This document shows positions 52,034 through 61,200 of a stretch of 64,000 nucleotides of DNA, in pieces. The DNA comes from Novosphingobium decolorationis (GTDB lineage: Bacteria > Pseudomonadota > Alphaproteobacteria > Sphingomonadales > Sphingomonadaceae), in NCBI RefSeq assembly GCF_018417475.1, contig NZ_CP054856.1:1705001-1769000 (forward strand), read 5' to 3'. The notes under the pieces were generated by a model. It saw only the letters and a list, made by a program, of their open reading frames with translations, made no database searches and was not told the origin of the DNA. Numbering within the stretch: position 1 is the stretch's first letter; each line of letters begins with the position of its first letter. The position numbers were made by a program, and so were the translations under genes.

Positions 52034-53572
52034 GTGAAGCCCGTGCGATACGCTTATGGATTGACCACCGCCCTCCTTCTGGGAGGCGCCACCCTCTCGC
52101 TGGCGACCGGATATCCCGCCGGGGCGCAAGTCGCCCAGAACGAAGCCAGCCAGATGACGCATGTCGTGCCGCGCTCCGGCGCGCCGGCCAGCTTCGCCGA
52201 TCTCACCGAACAGCTGGCCCCTGCCGTCGTCAACATCTCGACGCGTCAGCGCATCCAGGTCCAGCAGCAGGCCAACCCGTTTGCCGGCACGCCCTTCGAG
52301 GGCCTGTTCGGCAACCGTGGCGGCTCGCCCCAGACGCGCGAGGCGCAGTCGCTGGGTTCGGGCTTCGTGATTTCGGCGGACGGCTATGTCGTCACCAACA
52401 ACCACGTGATCACCGCGGACGGCAAGGGCGAGGTCGAATCGATCACCGTCACCATGCCCGACGGCACCGAGTACCCGGCCAAGCTCGTCGGCAAGGACGC
52501 CGCCTCGGACCTGGCCGTACTCAAGATCGGCCGTGACAAGCCCTTCCCCTTCGTGAAGTTCGGCGACAGCTCGAAGTCGCGCGTGGGCGAATGGATCATC
52601 GCCATCGGCAACCCGTTTGGCCTGGGCGGCACCGTCACCTCGGGCATCATCTCGGCGGTCTACCGCAACACCGGCGGCGGCGGCGCCTATGACCGCTACC
52701 TGCAGACCGACGCGGCGATCAACCGGGGCAACTCGGGCGGCCCGATGTTCGACATGAACGGCAACGTCATCGGCATCAACAACGCAATCTTCTCGCCGAC
52801 CGGCGGCAGCGTGGGCATCGGCTTTGCCATTCCGGCCGAGACCGCAGCCCCCATCGTCCAGAAGCTCATCAAGGGCGAGGCAATCGAGCGCGGCTATCTG
52901 GGTGTGCGCATCCAGCCGCTCAACGACGATCTCGCCGAAGCGCTGGGCGTGGAAAAGAACAAGGGCGAATTCATCCAGGCGGTCGAGCCCGAAGGTGCGG
53001 CAGCCAAGGCCGGGATGAAGGCGGGCGACGTCGTGATCTCGGTCGACGGCAAGGAAGTGAACCGCGAGCAGTCGCTCTCCTTCCTCGTCGCCAACACCGA
53101 GCCGGGCAGCCGCATTCCGCTGGTGGTCCTGCGCGATGGCCGCAAGATCACGCTCAACGCCACGGTCGCCAAGCGCCCTGGCGAGGACGAACTGAACCAG
53201 GCGTTCAACCCGGACGATGATTCCGACTCCAACCCCTTCGACAACCGCGGTCAGGAAGACACCCAGGGCGTGATCGAGGAGACCCTCGGCGTCTCGGTGA
53301 TCGACATGAGCCCGCAGATCGCGCGCCAGCTGGGCGTCAGCGATCCGTCCAAGGGCGTGGTCATCGCCGGTGTCGATGCCGCCTCGGACGCGGCCCAGAA
53401 GGGCCTTCGCCGCGGCATGATCGTGCTGCTGGCCGACGGCAAGGAAGTGAACTCCAAGGCCGAATTCGCCAAGGCCGTCGAAGCGGCCAAGTCGGAGAAG
53501 CGCTCGGCCATGCTGCTGCGCGTCCAGCCGCGCGGCAACCCGCCGATCTTCATCCCGGTGCGCCTGCGCTGA
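52034..53572 (+). CDS. degP: DegP/HtrA-type periplasmic serine protease
   Basis: A 512-residue HtrA protease/chaperone with an N-terminal signal (YGLTTALLLGGATLSLATG) and FADLTEQLAPAVVNIS typical of the mature start. Trypsin-like domain with the catalytic triad histidine in VVTNNHVITAD, aspartate in AASDLAVLKI and serine in NRGNSGGPMF. Two PDZ domains follow (GYLGVRIQPLNDDLAEALGV; LGVSVIDMSPQIARQLGVSD). The GTG at 52034 follows AAAGGA and gives a normal signal peptide. It lies 136 bases after hflC and probably has its own stress promoter. Confidence 0.93.
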   Translation: MKPVRYAYGLTTALLLGGATLSLATGYPAGAQVAQNEASQMTHVVPRSGAPASFADLTEQLAPAVVNISTRQRIQVQQQANPFAGTPFEGLFGNRGGSPQTREAQSLGSGFVISADGYVVTNNHVITADGKGEVESITVTMPDGTEYPAKLVGKDAASDLAVLKIGRDKPFPFVKFGDSSKSRVGEWIIAIGNPFGLGGTVTSGIISAVYRNTGGGGAYDRYLQTDAAINRGNSGGPMFDMNGNVIGINNAIFSPTGGSVGIGFAIPAETAAPIVQKLIKGEAIERGYLGVRIQPLNDDLAEALGVEKNKGEFIQAVEPEGAAAKAGMKAGDVVISVDGKEVNREQSLSFLVANTEPGSRIPLVVLRDGRKITLNATVAKRPGEDELNQAFNPDDDSDSNPFDNRGQEDTQGVIEETLGVSVIDMSPQIARQLGVSDPSKGVVIAGVDAASDAAQKGLRRGMIVLLADGKEVNSKAEFAKAVEAAKSEKRSAMLLRVQPRGNPPIFIPVRLR

Positions 53573-53594
53573 GCGCATCGTCCCCGATGACACG

Positions 53595-53626
53595 AAAAGC
53601 CCGCCGGTCACCCCGGCGGGCTTTTT
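53595..53626 (+). terminator. Rho-independent terminator after degP
   Basis: A 13-base perfect stem AAAAGCCCGCCGG / CCGGCGGGCTTTT with a five-base loop (TCACC) and T-run. Confidence 0.88.
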
Positions 53627-53644
53627 CCTTCAAGGGAAAGGGGG

Positions 53645-53795
53645 AGTAGGAAGAAGGATAATTCCGAGGGCCATCGCCCTCGGGCTCCCCGAACTGTCTG
53701 CCCCGCGCCCCACACCCCGCCCTGGCTGGGAACGGTGAGGTCGCCCATTCTGGGGTCAAGGGGCGATGGCCCCTTGAAATGGCTTTCTTCCTTTT
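53645..53795. repeat. Dispersed bipartite hairpin repeat, copy R6 (full)
   Basis: The most complete copy. Hairpin CCGAGGGC-CATC-GCCCTCGG at 53664-53683, then GCTCCCCGAACTGTCTGCCC, GGTGAGGTCGCCCATTCTGG and hairpin CAAGGGGC-GATG-GCCCCTTG at 53757-53776, with AGGAAGAAGG at the left end and CTTTCTTCCTTTT at the right as an imperfect terminal inverted repeat. Confidence 0.78.
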
Positions 53796-53836
53796 ACTTT
53801 CTCTGTTCGATGACGGATGGCGTCACCCCAGTAACC

Positions 53837-54391
53837 TCAGCCCTGCGCCGCCTCCTCATGCAGCCAGGCCGCGTGGCGCGGCGCGCGGCGGGTGCGGCTC
53901 CATTCCTCCAGCATGTCGTCGGCCACGGCCTTGAGGCGCCCCATCTGGTCGGACGTGCCGAACTGCCAGGCCAGTTCCAGCCGGTGGCCGTTGGGGTCGA
54001 AGAAGTAGATCGACTTGAACACCCCGTGGTGAACCGGCCCCACCACCTCCAATTCGCGCGCTTCCAGACGGGCCTTGGCCGCGAGCAGATCGTCCTCGCT
54101 GTCGACCTTGAAGGCGATGTGCTGGACCCATTCGGGCGTCGCGCGGTCGCGGTCCATCGCGGGCGAATTGGGCAGTTCGAAGAAGGCCAACACGTTGCCG
54201 CCCCCGCAATCGAGGAAGACGTGCATGTACGGATCGGGCGCGCCGGTGGAGGGCACCTTGTCCTCGGCGATGGCGAGCTGGAAATCCATGCCCAGCACGT
54301 CCCGGTAGAAGTCCACGGTCTCCTTCGCATCCCGGCAGCGGTACGCAACGTGGTGGATGCCGCCAAGCGACGGTGCAGGAAGTTGGGTCAT
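53837..54391 (-). CDS. VOC-superfamily (glyoxalase-like) protein
   Basis: A 184-residue VOC-fold protein: GGIHHVAYRCRDAKETVDFYRDVLGM (cited in part) with the first metal histidine, HVFLDCGGGNVLAFFELPNS, WVQHIAFKVDSEDDLLAAKA with another histidine, and KSIYFFDPNGHRLELAWQFG with the metal glutamate. The spacing of H, H and E suggests a metal-binding enzyme of the extradiol dioxygenase/glyoxalase type. It is the third gene of the phhA-hppD operon, 118 bases after hppD. A role with tyrosine/homogentisate intermediates is likely by position; exact reaction unknown. Confidence 0.82.
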   Translation of the reverse strand: MTQLPAPSLGGIHHVAYRCRDAKETVDFYRDVLGMDFQLAIAEDKVPSTGAPDPYMHVFLDCGGGNVLAFFELPNSPAMDRDRATPEWVQHIAFKVDSEDDLLAAKARLEARELEVVGPVHHGVFKSIYFFDPNGHRLELAWQFGTSDQMGRLKAVADDMLEEWSRTRRAPRHAAWLHEEAAQG

Positions 54392-54509
54392 GGCATTCTC
54401 TCCCGGTGTCTCATGTGGGGGGCGTGCCGGACCTCGACCCGGAGGAAGGGAGGTCCGGCACGCGGCGGAGGCGGTGGCTCCCTGAACGGTCCACCTTCCC
54501 CCGTCTGTC

Positions 54510-55619
54510 TCAATCCTTCGAGCCGTTTTCTTCGACGTGGAGGACGCCGCGGCGGACCTGGTCACGCTCCATCGATTCGAACAGCGCCTTGAAGTTGCCT
54601 TCGCCGAAGCCATCGTCGCCCTGGCGCTCGATGAATTCGAAGAAGACGGGGCCCACCTGCGCCTCGGCGAAAATCTGGAGGAGAAGGCGCGGGGCGCCCC
54701 CTTCGGTCGTTCCATCGAGGAGAATGCCGCGCGCCTGCAGTTCGCCCACGTCCTGGCCATGGCCGGGCAGGCGCTCGGCCAGCATCTCGTAGTAGGTTTC
54801 AGGCGGCGCGCTCATGAAGGGGACGCCCAGGTCCTTGAGGCGGTCCCACGCGGCGACAAGGTCATCTGTAATGAGCGCGATGTGCTGAATTCCCTCGCCG
54901 TTGAAGGCGCGCAGGAATTCCTCGATCTGGCCCTTCCCGCCCTCGCCCTCTTCGTTGAGCGGAATACGGATGCGCCCGTCTGGGGCCGTCAGCGCCTTCG
55001 AGGTGAGACCGGTGTACTCGCCCTTGATGTCGAAATAGCGGATCTCACGGAAGTTGAAGAGCTTTTCGTAGTAGTCCGCCCAGTAGGCCATGCGCCCGCC
55101 GTAGACGTTGTGGGTGAGGTGATCGATCGTGTTGAAGCCCGCGCCCGCCGGATGGCGCTCGACGCCGGGCAAGTACGCGAAGTCGATGTCGTAGATCGAG
55201 AGCGCCGCCGGGTCAGCCGCGCTCTCGTAGCGGTCGACGAGATAGATGATCGAGCTTCCAATGCCCCGGATGCCAGGCAGGCGCAGCTCCATCGGACCAG
55301 TCTCGACATGGACCGGCTCGGCCGAGCGGCGCAGCAATTCCTCGTAGGCCGCGCGCGCGTCCTTGACCCGAAACCCCATGCCGCAGGCCGAAGGGCCATG
55401 CTCGCGCGCAAAGAACCAGGCCGGGCTGTGGGGTTCATAGTTCGTGATGAAGTTGATCCCGCCCTGGCGCCACAGCTCCACATCCTTGGAGCGGTGGCGC
55501 GCCACGCGGGTAAAGCCCATCGCGGTGAACACAGGTTCGAGTAGGCCCTTCTCGGGCGCGGAAAACTCGACGAACTCGAAGCCGTCGAGGCCAATCGGGT
55601 TTTCGAAAAGGTCGGTCAT
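54510..55619 (-). CDS. hppD: 4-hydroxyphenylpyruvate dioxygenase
   Basis: A 369-residue HPPD, which converts 4-hydroxyphenylpyruvate to homogentisate. Two VOC-like domains: [16 protein letters not shown] at the start, then [20 protein letters not shown] and VYLVD-like linker, then [20 protein letters not shown] with an iron histidine, [14 protein letters not shown] with the second histidine and [20 protein letters not shown] with the iron glutamate. The start overlaps the phhA stop as ATGA, so the two are coupled. Confidence 0.94.
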   Translation of the reverse strand: MTDLFENPIGLDGFEFVEFSAPEKGLLEPVFTAMGFTRVARHRSKDVELWRQGGINFITNYEPHSPAWFFAREHGPSACGMGFRVKDARAAYEELLRRSAEPVHVETGPMELRLPGIRGIGSSIIYLVDRYESAADPAALSIYDIDFAYLPGVERHPAGAGFNTIDHLTHNVYGGRMAYWADYYEKLFNFREIRYFDIKGEYTGLTSKALTAPDGRIRIPLNEEGEGGKGQIEEFLRAFNGEGIQHIALITDDLVAAWDRLKDLGVPFMSAPPETYYEMLAERLPGHGQDVGELQARGILLDGTTEGGAPRLLLQIFAEAQVGPVFFEFIERQGDDGFGEGNFKALFESMERDQVRRGVLHVEENGSKD

Positions 55620-56479
55620 GCAGTCTCTCCCAGATTATCGAATGTCGTCTCGCCCGGCAGGCACGCGCCCGGGGCAATCGGCGGCGTGTGGCGCCAGCGC
55701 GCATAGAAAGGCGTAAGGTCGAGCGCGACGAGCCGCTCGACGAGTTCGGGCAGGCTATCGAGGACGAAGTACGTCTCCTGGAACGCGTCGATGCGGTAGC
55801 CCGTGCGCATGATCCGCAAGGGATCGAAGGGCAGGCGCAGCACGTCTGGGTCCGTCACCGAGAAGCGCGTCTCGCCTGCCGAGGACAGGATGCCTGCGCC
55901 AAACACCTTGAGCGCGCCGTCCTCGCGCACGAGGCCGAACTCGATGGTGTACCAGTAGAGCCGCGCCAGCATGTCGAGCGCGCCCAGTTCCATCGCCCGT
56001 GCGCCCGCCGTGCCATAAGCCTGCAGGAAATCGGCGATGGCCGGGTCGAGCAGCATCGGCACATGGCCGAAGAAGTCGTGGAACACATCGGGCTCCACCA
56101 GATAGTCGAGCTCGTGCTCCTCGCGCAGCCAGCGGGTCACCGGGAAACGGCGGTGGGCCAGATGCTCGAAGAAAACCGCGTCGGGGATGAACCCGGGCAC
56201 GGCGACGAGCCGCCAGCCGGTGGCCGGTTCCAGCACGCGGTTCGCGTCCGAAAAGCGCGGAATGGCCTGCGCGCAATCGAGCCGCGCCAAACCCTCACCA
56301 AACGCGCGACACCCGTGCCGGCGCGTCAGTTCGGCCTGCGCCTGGTAAAGGCGGCGCCACCTGTCGTGCATCGCGGGCGTATAGGCATCCCACTCCTGCG
56401 CGGCGGTGTAGTCCGCGCCCACCTTGCCATACTCTCCACGAAGACCACTTGCGCTTGTTGTCGTCTGCGGTGTCTTCAT
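55616..56479 (-). CDS. phhA: Phenylalanine 4-monooxygenase
   Basis: A 287-residue bacterial phenylalanine hydroxylase, which makes tyrosine with tetrahydropterin and O2. Iron ligands are the histidines in [16 protein letters not shown] and the glutamate in [11 protein letters not shown]; also [20 protein letters not shown] and [15 protein letters not shown]. It heads the leftward operon phhA-hppD-VOC; homogentisate dioxygenase is not in the window. No pterin-carbinolamine dehydratase gene is adjacent. Divergent from an AsnC-type regulator with 107 bases between them. Confidence 0.94.
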   Translation of the reverse strand: MKTPQTTTSASGLRGEYGKVGADYTAAQEWDAYTPAMHDRWRRLYQAQAELTRRHGCRAFGEGLARLDCAQAIPRFSDANRVLEPATGWRLVAVPGFIPDAVFFEHLAHRRFPVTRWLREEHELDYLVEPDVFHDFFGHVPMLLDPAIADFLQAYGTAGARAMELGALDMLARLYWYTIEFGLVREDGALKVFGAGILSSAGETRFSVTDPDVLRLPFDPLRIMRTGYRIDAFQETYFVLDSLPELVERLVALDLTPFYARWRHTPPIAPGACLPGETTFDNLGETA

Positions 56480-56545
56480 GAGGGAGATAGTACCACAGGC
56501 CCCGCGCCGTTTTCGTGCGCACTGCGCTCCCCAGAAGGGCCTTCA

Positions 56546-56560
56546 TGGTGTATTCCACCA
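56546..56560. promoter_or_regulatory. Inverted repeat in the phhA/asnC divergent promoter
   Basis: TGGTG-TATTC-CACCA, 15 bases with perfect five-base arms, 26 bases before the regulator start. Size and symmetry suit an Lrp/AsnC-type site. Confidence 0.42.
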
Positions 56561-56586
56561 AGAAACAACCTGGAATTGGATGATTC

Positions 56587-57048
56587 ATGCCGCTGGACGA
56601 ATTCGACCGGAAGATCCTCGCCGCGCTCCAGGAAGATGCGCGCATGCCCGTGGCGCAAGTGGCCGAACACGCCGCACTCTCGGCGACGCCGGTCAGCCGC
56701 CGTATCCGCAAGCTGGAAGAAGACGGCGTGATCCGGGGCTACCAGCCCGTGCTCGATCCGCGCAAGCTGGGGCTTGAGCTCAACGCCTACGTGCTCATCA
56801 ACCTCGATGCCCATTCGGACGTCAACATCGAACGCTTCGAAAGCGCGATCCAGGACAACGCCTATGTCATCGCCTGCCATGCGGTGACCGGCGACATGGA
56901 CTACCTGGTCCATGTCATCGCGCGCGATGTCGAGCATCTCTCGCAGATCACGCTCAAATCCCTGCTGCGCATCCCCGGCGTACGGGACGTGAAATCGATC
57001 ATCGTGCTCGAGACGATCAAGCCACCGCTCAAGCTTCCGCTGGGCTGA
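56587..57048 (+). CDS. Lrp/AsnC-family regulator (probably of phhA operon)
   Basis: A 153-residue Lrp/AsnC regulator: LDEFDRKILAALQEDARMPV, helix-turn-helix VAEHAALSATPVSRRIRKLEEDGVI (cited in part), then the RAM/ligand domain GLELNAYVLINLDAHSDVNI and CHAVTGDMDYLVHVIARDVE, ending IPGVRDVKSIIVLETIKPP. Divergent orientation to phhA suggests it senses phenylalanine or tyrosine and activates that operon, as PhhR- or Lrp-type proteins do elsewhere; this is inference. Confidence 0.9.
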   Translation: MPLDEFDRKILAALQEDARMPVAQVAEHAALSATPVSRRIRKLEEDGVIRGYQPVLDPRKLGLELNAYVLINLDAHSDVNIERFESAIQDNAYVIACHAVTGDMDYLVHVIARDVEHLSQITLKSLLRIPGVRDVKSIIVLETIKPPLKLPLG

Positions 57049-57167
57049 GGACGAGCCCACTTCATCCGCCAGCCGGATTGCTGCAAGTGCGAAGGATTGC
57101 TTTTGCCCGCACCTGCGCGCAGAGCGGGGAGATCAGCCCTCTCCCGCACAACAGCGCCGGAACCCGC

Positions 57168-58259
57168 GTGACCCTTCTTCCTTCGCATCCGCAGCGCTGG
57201 CTTGCTCTCATCGCCCTCTCGGTGGTGCTGGGCGCGGGCGGAAACCTGCTTCACATCCCGGCCAGCCTGATGCTCGGCCCCATGTTCGCGGCCATCGCGT
57301 TCGCCTTGCGCGACTACGAGATGAAAGCGGACCCGGGCCTTTTCGCAGCCGCGCAGTCCATTGTCGGCTGCCTCATCGCCGCCTCGATGGGCCCCGAGGT
57401 CGTCGCACGCTTTGCCGCCGACTGGCCGATCTTCATCGGCGGCGCGCTTGCCACGCTCTTCGTCGCCTTCGGCACGGGCATTCTTCTGGCGGCCTTTCGC
57501 ATCCTGCCGGGCGCCGTCGCGATCTGGGGTTCGGCGCCCGGCCTTGCAACCGCCATGGTGCTGATGGCGCGCGACAGCGGCGAGGACTTCCGCATGGTCG
57601 CCTTCATGACCTACGTCCGCGTGGTCATGGTCACGCTGGGCGCCTCGGCGCTGGCGATGACGCTGGGCGAGGAAAGCTCCGCCCACGCGGTCACCACCGC
57701 TTCGCAGCCCTGGTTCTGGCCGGTCGCGCCCATGCCCATGCTGGCGACGCTCGCTACGGCAGCGGCGGGGCTGTTCCTCGGGCGTCTGGTGCGCCTGCCG
57801 GCTCCCAACATCCTGGGACCACTGGTCCTGGGCACCATTCTCCATGCGAGCGGCCTCGTCGAGAGCTTCGCGGTCCCACGCGCGCTCCTTGCCGTCGCCT
57901 ACATGGTGGTGGGCTGGGGCATCGGCTCGCGTTTCACGATCGAGACGATCCAGCGCGCCCGCACGGTCTTTCCCGCCGTCCTCGTTGCGATTGCCGCGAT
58001 GATGGGGACCTGCTTCCTGCTCGGCCTGGGCTTGTCGCGCATCGCACACGTCAGCATCGCCACCGCCTACCTCGCGACGAGCCCGGGCGGCATGGATTCG
58101 ATCGCCATTGTCGCGGCGTCCTCGCCCGTCGACGTGGGCTTCGTAATGACGCTCCAGACCGCGCGCATGGCCGCGATCCTGCTGCTGGGCCCCTGGCTGG
58201 CCCGCACTATCGCCAAGCGCTTCGTCCACCCGCGCGCGGCAGACCAGTCCGCAGACTGA
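57168..58259 (+). CDS. AbrB-family membrane protein (putative transporter)
   Basis: A 363-residue membrane protein with about ten hydrophobic segments and the internal duplication of the AbrB/ammonia-monooxygenase-like family: GGNLLHIPASLMLGPMFAAI, PGAVAIWGSAPGLATAMVLM, LPAPNILGPLVLGTIL and YLATSPGGMDSIAIVAASS. The two PG-rich repeats (GSAPGLATAM and TSPGGMDSIA) are typical. GTG at 57168 is chosen because family similarity starts there; no strong ribosome-binding site is seen. Function in this genus unknown. Confidence 0.82.
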   Translation: MTLLPSHPQRWLALIALSVVLGAGGNLLHIPASLMLGPMFAAIAFALRDYEMKADPGLFAAAQSIVGCLIAASMGPEVVARFAADWPIFIGGALATLFVAFGTGILLAAFRILPGAVAIWGSAPGLATAMVLMARDSGEDFRMVAFMTYVRVVMVTLGASALAMTLGEESSAHAVTTASQPWFWPVAPMPMLATLATAAAGLFLGRLVRLPAPNILGPLVLGTILHASGLVESFAVPRALLAVAYMVVGWGIGSRFTIETIQRARTVFPAVLVAIAAMMGTCFLLGLGLSRIAHVSIATAYLATSPGGMDSIAIVAASSPVDVGFVMTLQTARMAAILLLGPWLARTIAKRFVHPRAADQSAD

Positions 58260-58280
58260 CCCGCCGCGCGCGCGCGGCGT

Positions 58281-61200
58281 TCAGCGCTTGAGCAGGTTGC
58301 GCGCCTGCACCGCGATCTGCGCAAGCATCGCGGGTGTATGCGTGCCTGCTTCCTCGGCCCGGCGCACAACCGTACGGAAGGCAGAGATCGCGGCCGAGTT
58401 CTCGCGCGTCCACTGTGCGGTCGCGCCGTCGAGATCGTCCTTGCCCGCCTTGGTGCGCACGAGCGCCTTCAGGAAATCGAGCCGCATCTGCTGGAAATCG
58501 CGGGCAAGTCCCGCCACCAGCAGACGCTCCCAGGGGTCGGTCGGCGTCATCAGGGCGGCGCTCGCCTGCGCCCAGTCGAGCCCCAGCCCGGCGCCCAGCG
58601 AGGTAAAGGCCTCCACCAGTTCGCGCGCCGCGATCTTCGTCTCGGCGGCAAGGTCGGAGATGCCGACCGCGCCATCGAGATCGAACAGGCGCGTCACTGC
58701 GCGGGCCTGCTCCTCGGGCGCGCCAAGCTCACACAAGCTCTCGAAGATGCGCTTCGACTGCCCCTGCGCGTGTTCGCCCAGGAGGTCGTAGACGTCGGCC
58801 TTGAGGACCTTCATGCCGCCCTTGAGGCGATCCTTGAGCTCGCCCGGCGCCACGCGTCCTGCGCCAGCCCGCAGCAGGTCGGCCATATGCGAGCGCATCG
58901 CGCCCGCCGTCCGGTCAAACAGGGCGAGACGCGCTTCTTCTGGCATCTCGGCAGTCTCGAGCTGGCTCCACAGATCGCCCAGATCGAACATGTCCTCGGC
59001 CAGAACGAAGGCCGCGGCCATCTGGCCCAGCGTCGCGCCCTCTTCCTCGGCCACCTCGAAGGGATGGACGAGGCCCAGACGATTGACGATGCGGTTGGCA
59101 AGCTTGGTCGCAATGATCTCGCGCGCTAGGCGGTGTTCGCGGATGAAGGTCGTGTACTTGGCCTGCATCGGCTCGGGAAAAGCCCCGACCAGCATCGGCT
59201 CCAGAGTTTCGCCATCGGGCAACGAACTGTTCTCGATGGCGTCCTGCAGGACCAGCTTGCTGCTCGAAAGGAGAACGGCGAGCTCAGGGCGGACCAGTCC
59301 GCGCCCGTCCTGCCCGCGCCGCACCAGCGTCTCGTTCTCGGCCAGCCCTTCGGTCACGCGGTCGAGGTTGCCACCTTCTTCGAGCATTTCGATGAGGCGG
59401 ATGTGCGAGTGGACCGTGTCCGCTCCGCCGCGCCCGGCAATCGAAAGGGCAAGCGCCTGGAGGCGGTTGTCCTCAAGCACGATCTCGGCGACTTCGTCGG
59501 TCATGTCGCGCAGCAGCGCCACGCGCTTCTTCTCGGTAAGCTTGCCTGCCCGGCGCGCCGCGGCGAGCGAGATCTTGATGTTGACCTCGTTGTCCGAGCA
59601 GTCGACGCCCGCCGAGTTGTCGATGAAGTCGGTGTTGATGCGCCCACCACGGCCCGCATCGCCCTTGAGCGCAAACTCGATGCGCCCGGCCTGCGTGACG
59701 CCCAGGTTCGCGCCCTCGCCGATGACCCGCGCGCCGACCTCGTTGGCGCTGACACGCAGCGCGTCGTTGGCGGGATCACCCACGGTCGCGTTGTTCTCGC
59801 TCGAGGCTTTCACGTAAGTCCCGATGCCGCCGAACCAGAGGAGGTCGACCTTGGCCCACAGGATCGCCGAAATCAGCGAATCCGGATCGAGCGCCTCGAC
59901 TTCGACGCCCAGCGCCTTGCGGATTTCCGGGCTCAGCGGGATCGACTTCATCGAGCGCGGGAAGACCCCGCCGCCCTTGGAGATGAGCGACTTGTCGTAA
60001 TCATCCCAGCTTGAATGGGTGAGCTCGAACAGGCGCTTGCGCTCGTCCCAGCCGGTCTTCGGGTCGGGATCGGGATCGATGAAGATATGGCGGTGGTCAA
60101 AGGCCGCCACCAGCTTGATCGCCTTGGAGAGCAGCATGCCGTTGCCGAACACGTCGCCCGACATGTCCCCGCAGCCCACGACACGGACCGGGTCGGTCTG
60201 CACGTCGATCCCCATTTCGAGGAAGTGGCGCTGCACCGAGACCCAGGCGCCGCGTGCGGTGATGCCCATGGCCTTGTGGTCATAACCGTTCGAGCCGCCG
60301 CTGGCGAAGGCATCGTCGAGCCAGAAGTCCTTCGATTCCGCGATACCATTGGCCACATCGGAGAACTTGGCCGTGCCCTTGTCGGCCGCGACCACGAAGT
60401 AGGGGTCCTCGCCGTCCCGGATCTCGACACATTCGGGATGGACGACCTTGCCCTCGACGATGTTGTCGGTGACCGAGAGCAGGGTTGCGATGAAGATCTC
60501 GTAGCTGGCCTGCCCCTCGGCCGCCCAGCCTGCGCGGTCGCGCGTGGGATCGGGCAGCTGCTTGGGATAGAAACCACCCTTCGCACCCGTCGGCACGATC
60601 ACCGCGTTCTTGACGCGCTGCGCCTTCATCAGGCCCAGGATCTCGGTGCGGAAGTCGTCGCGCCGGTCGGACCAGCGAAGGCCGCCGCGTGCGATCGGCC
60701 CGGCCCGCAAGTGGATGCCTTCGACCCGGCGCGAATAGACGAAGATCTCGCGCCAGGGCAGCGGCTTGGGAAGCCCGGGAACGCCTGCGGAATCGAACTT
60801 GAAGGCCAGCGCCACCTGCGCGTGCGGGGCAAAGGCGTTGGTGCGCAGCATGGCCAGCACGAGGTCGCGGTAGGCGCGCAGCAGACGGTCATCGTTGAGG
60901 GCGCCAACCCCGGCCAGGCCTTCGCGGATGGCTTCTTCCGCGCTCCCCTGCGCGGCCTTGCGGTCGCCCTTGAAGTCAGGCTGGTGGAGCGCACGGAACA
61001 GGTCGACAATGCCCAGTGTCACCTTGGGTGCGCCGAGCAGCGCCTCGACCACGGTCGCGATGCCAAAGTGCATGCCGCCCTGGCGCAGGTAGCGGTAGAA
61101 GGCGCGCAGCCAGTTGGCCTCGCGCTTGGAGAGGCCAAGGCCGGGGACGAGGCGGTTGAAGGCGTCGTTCTCCCCCTCGCCGTTGAGGACCGCGCACAAG

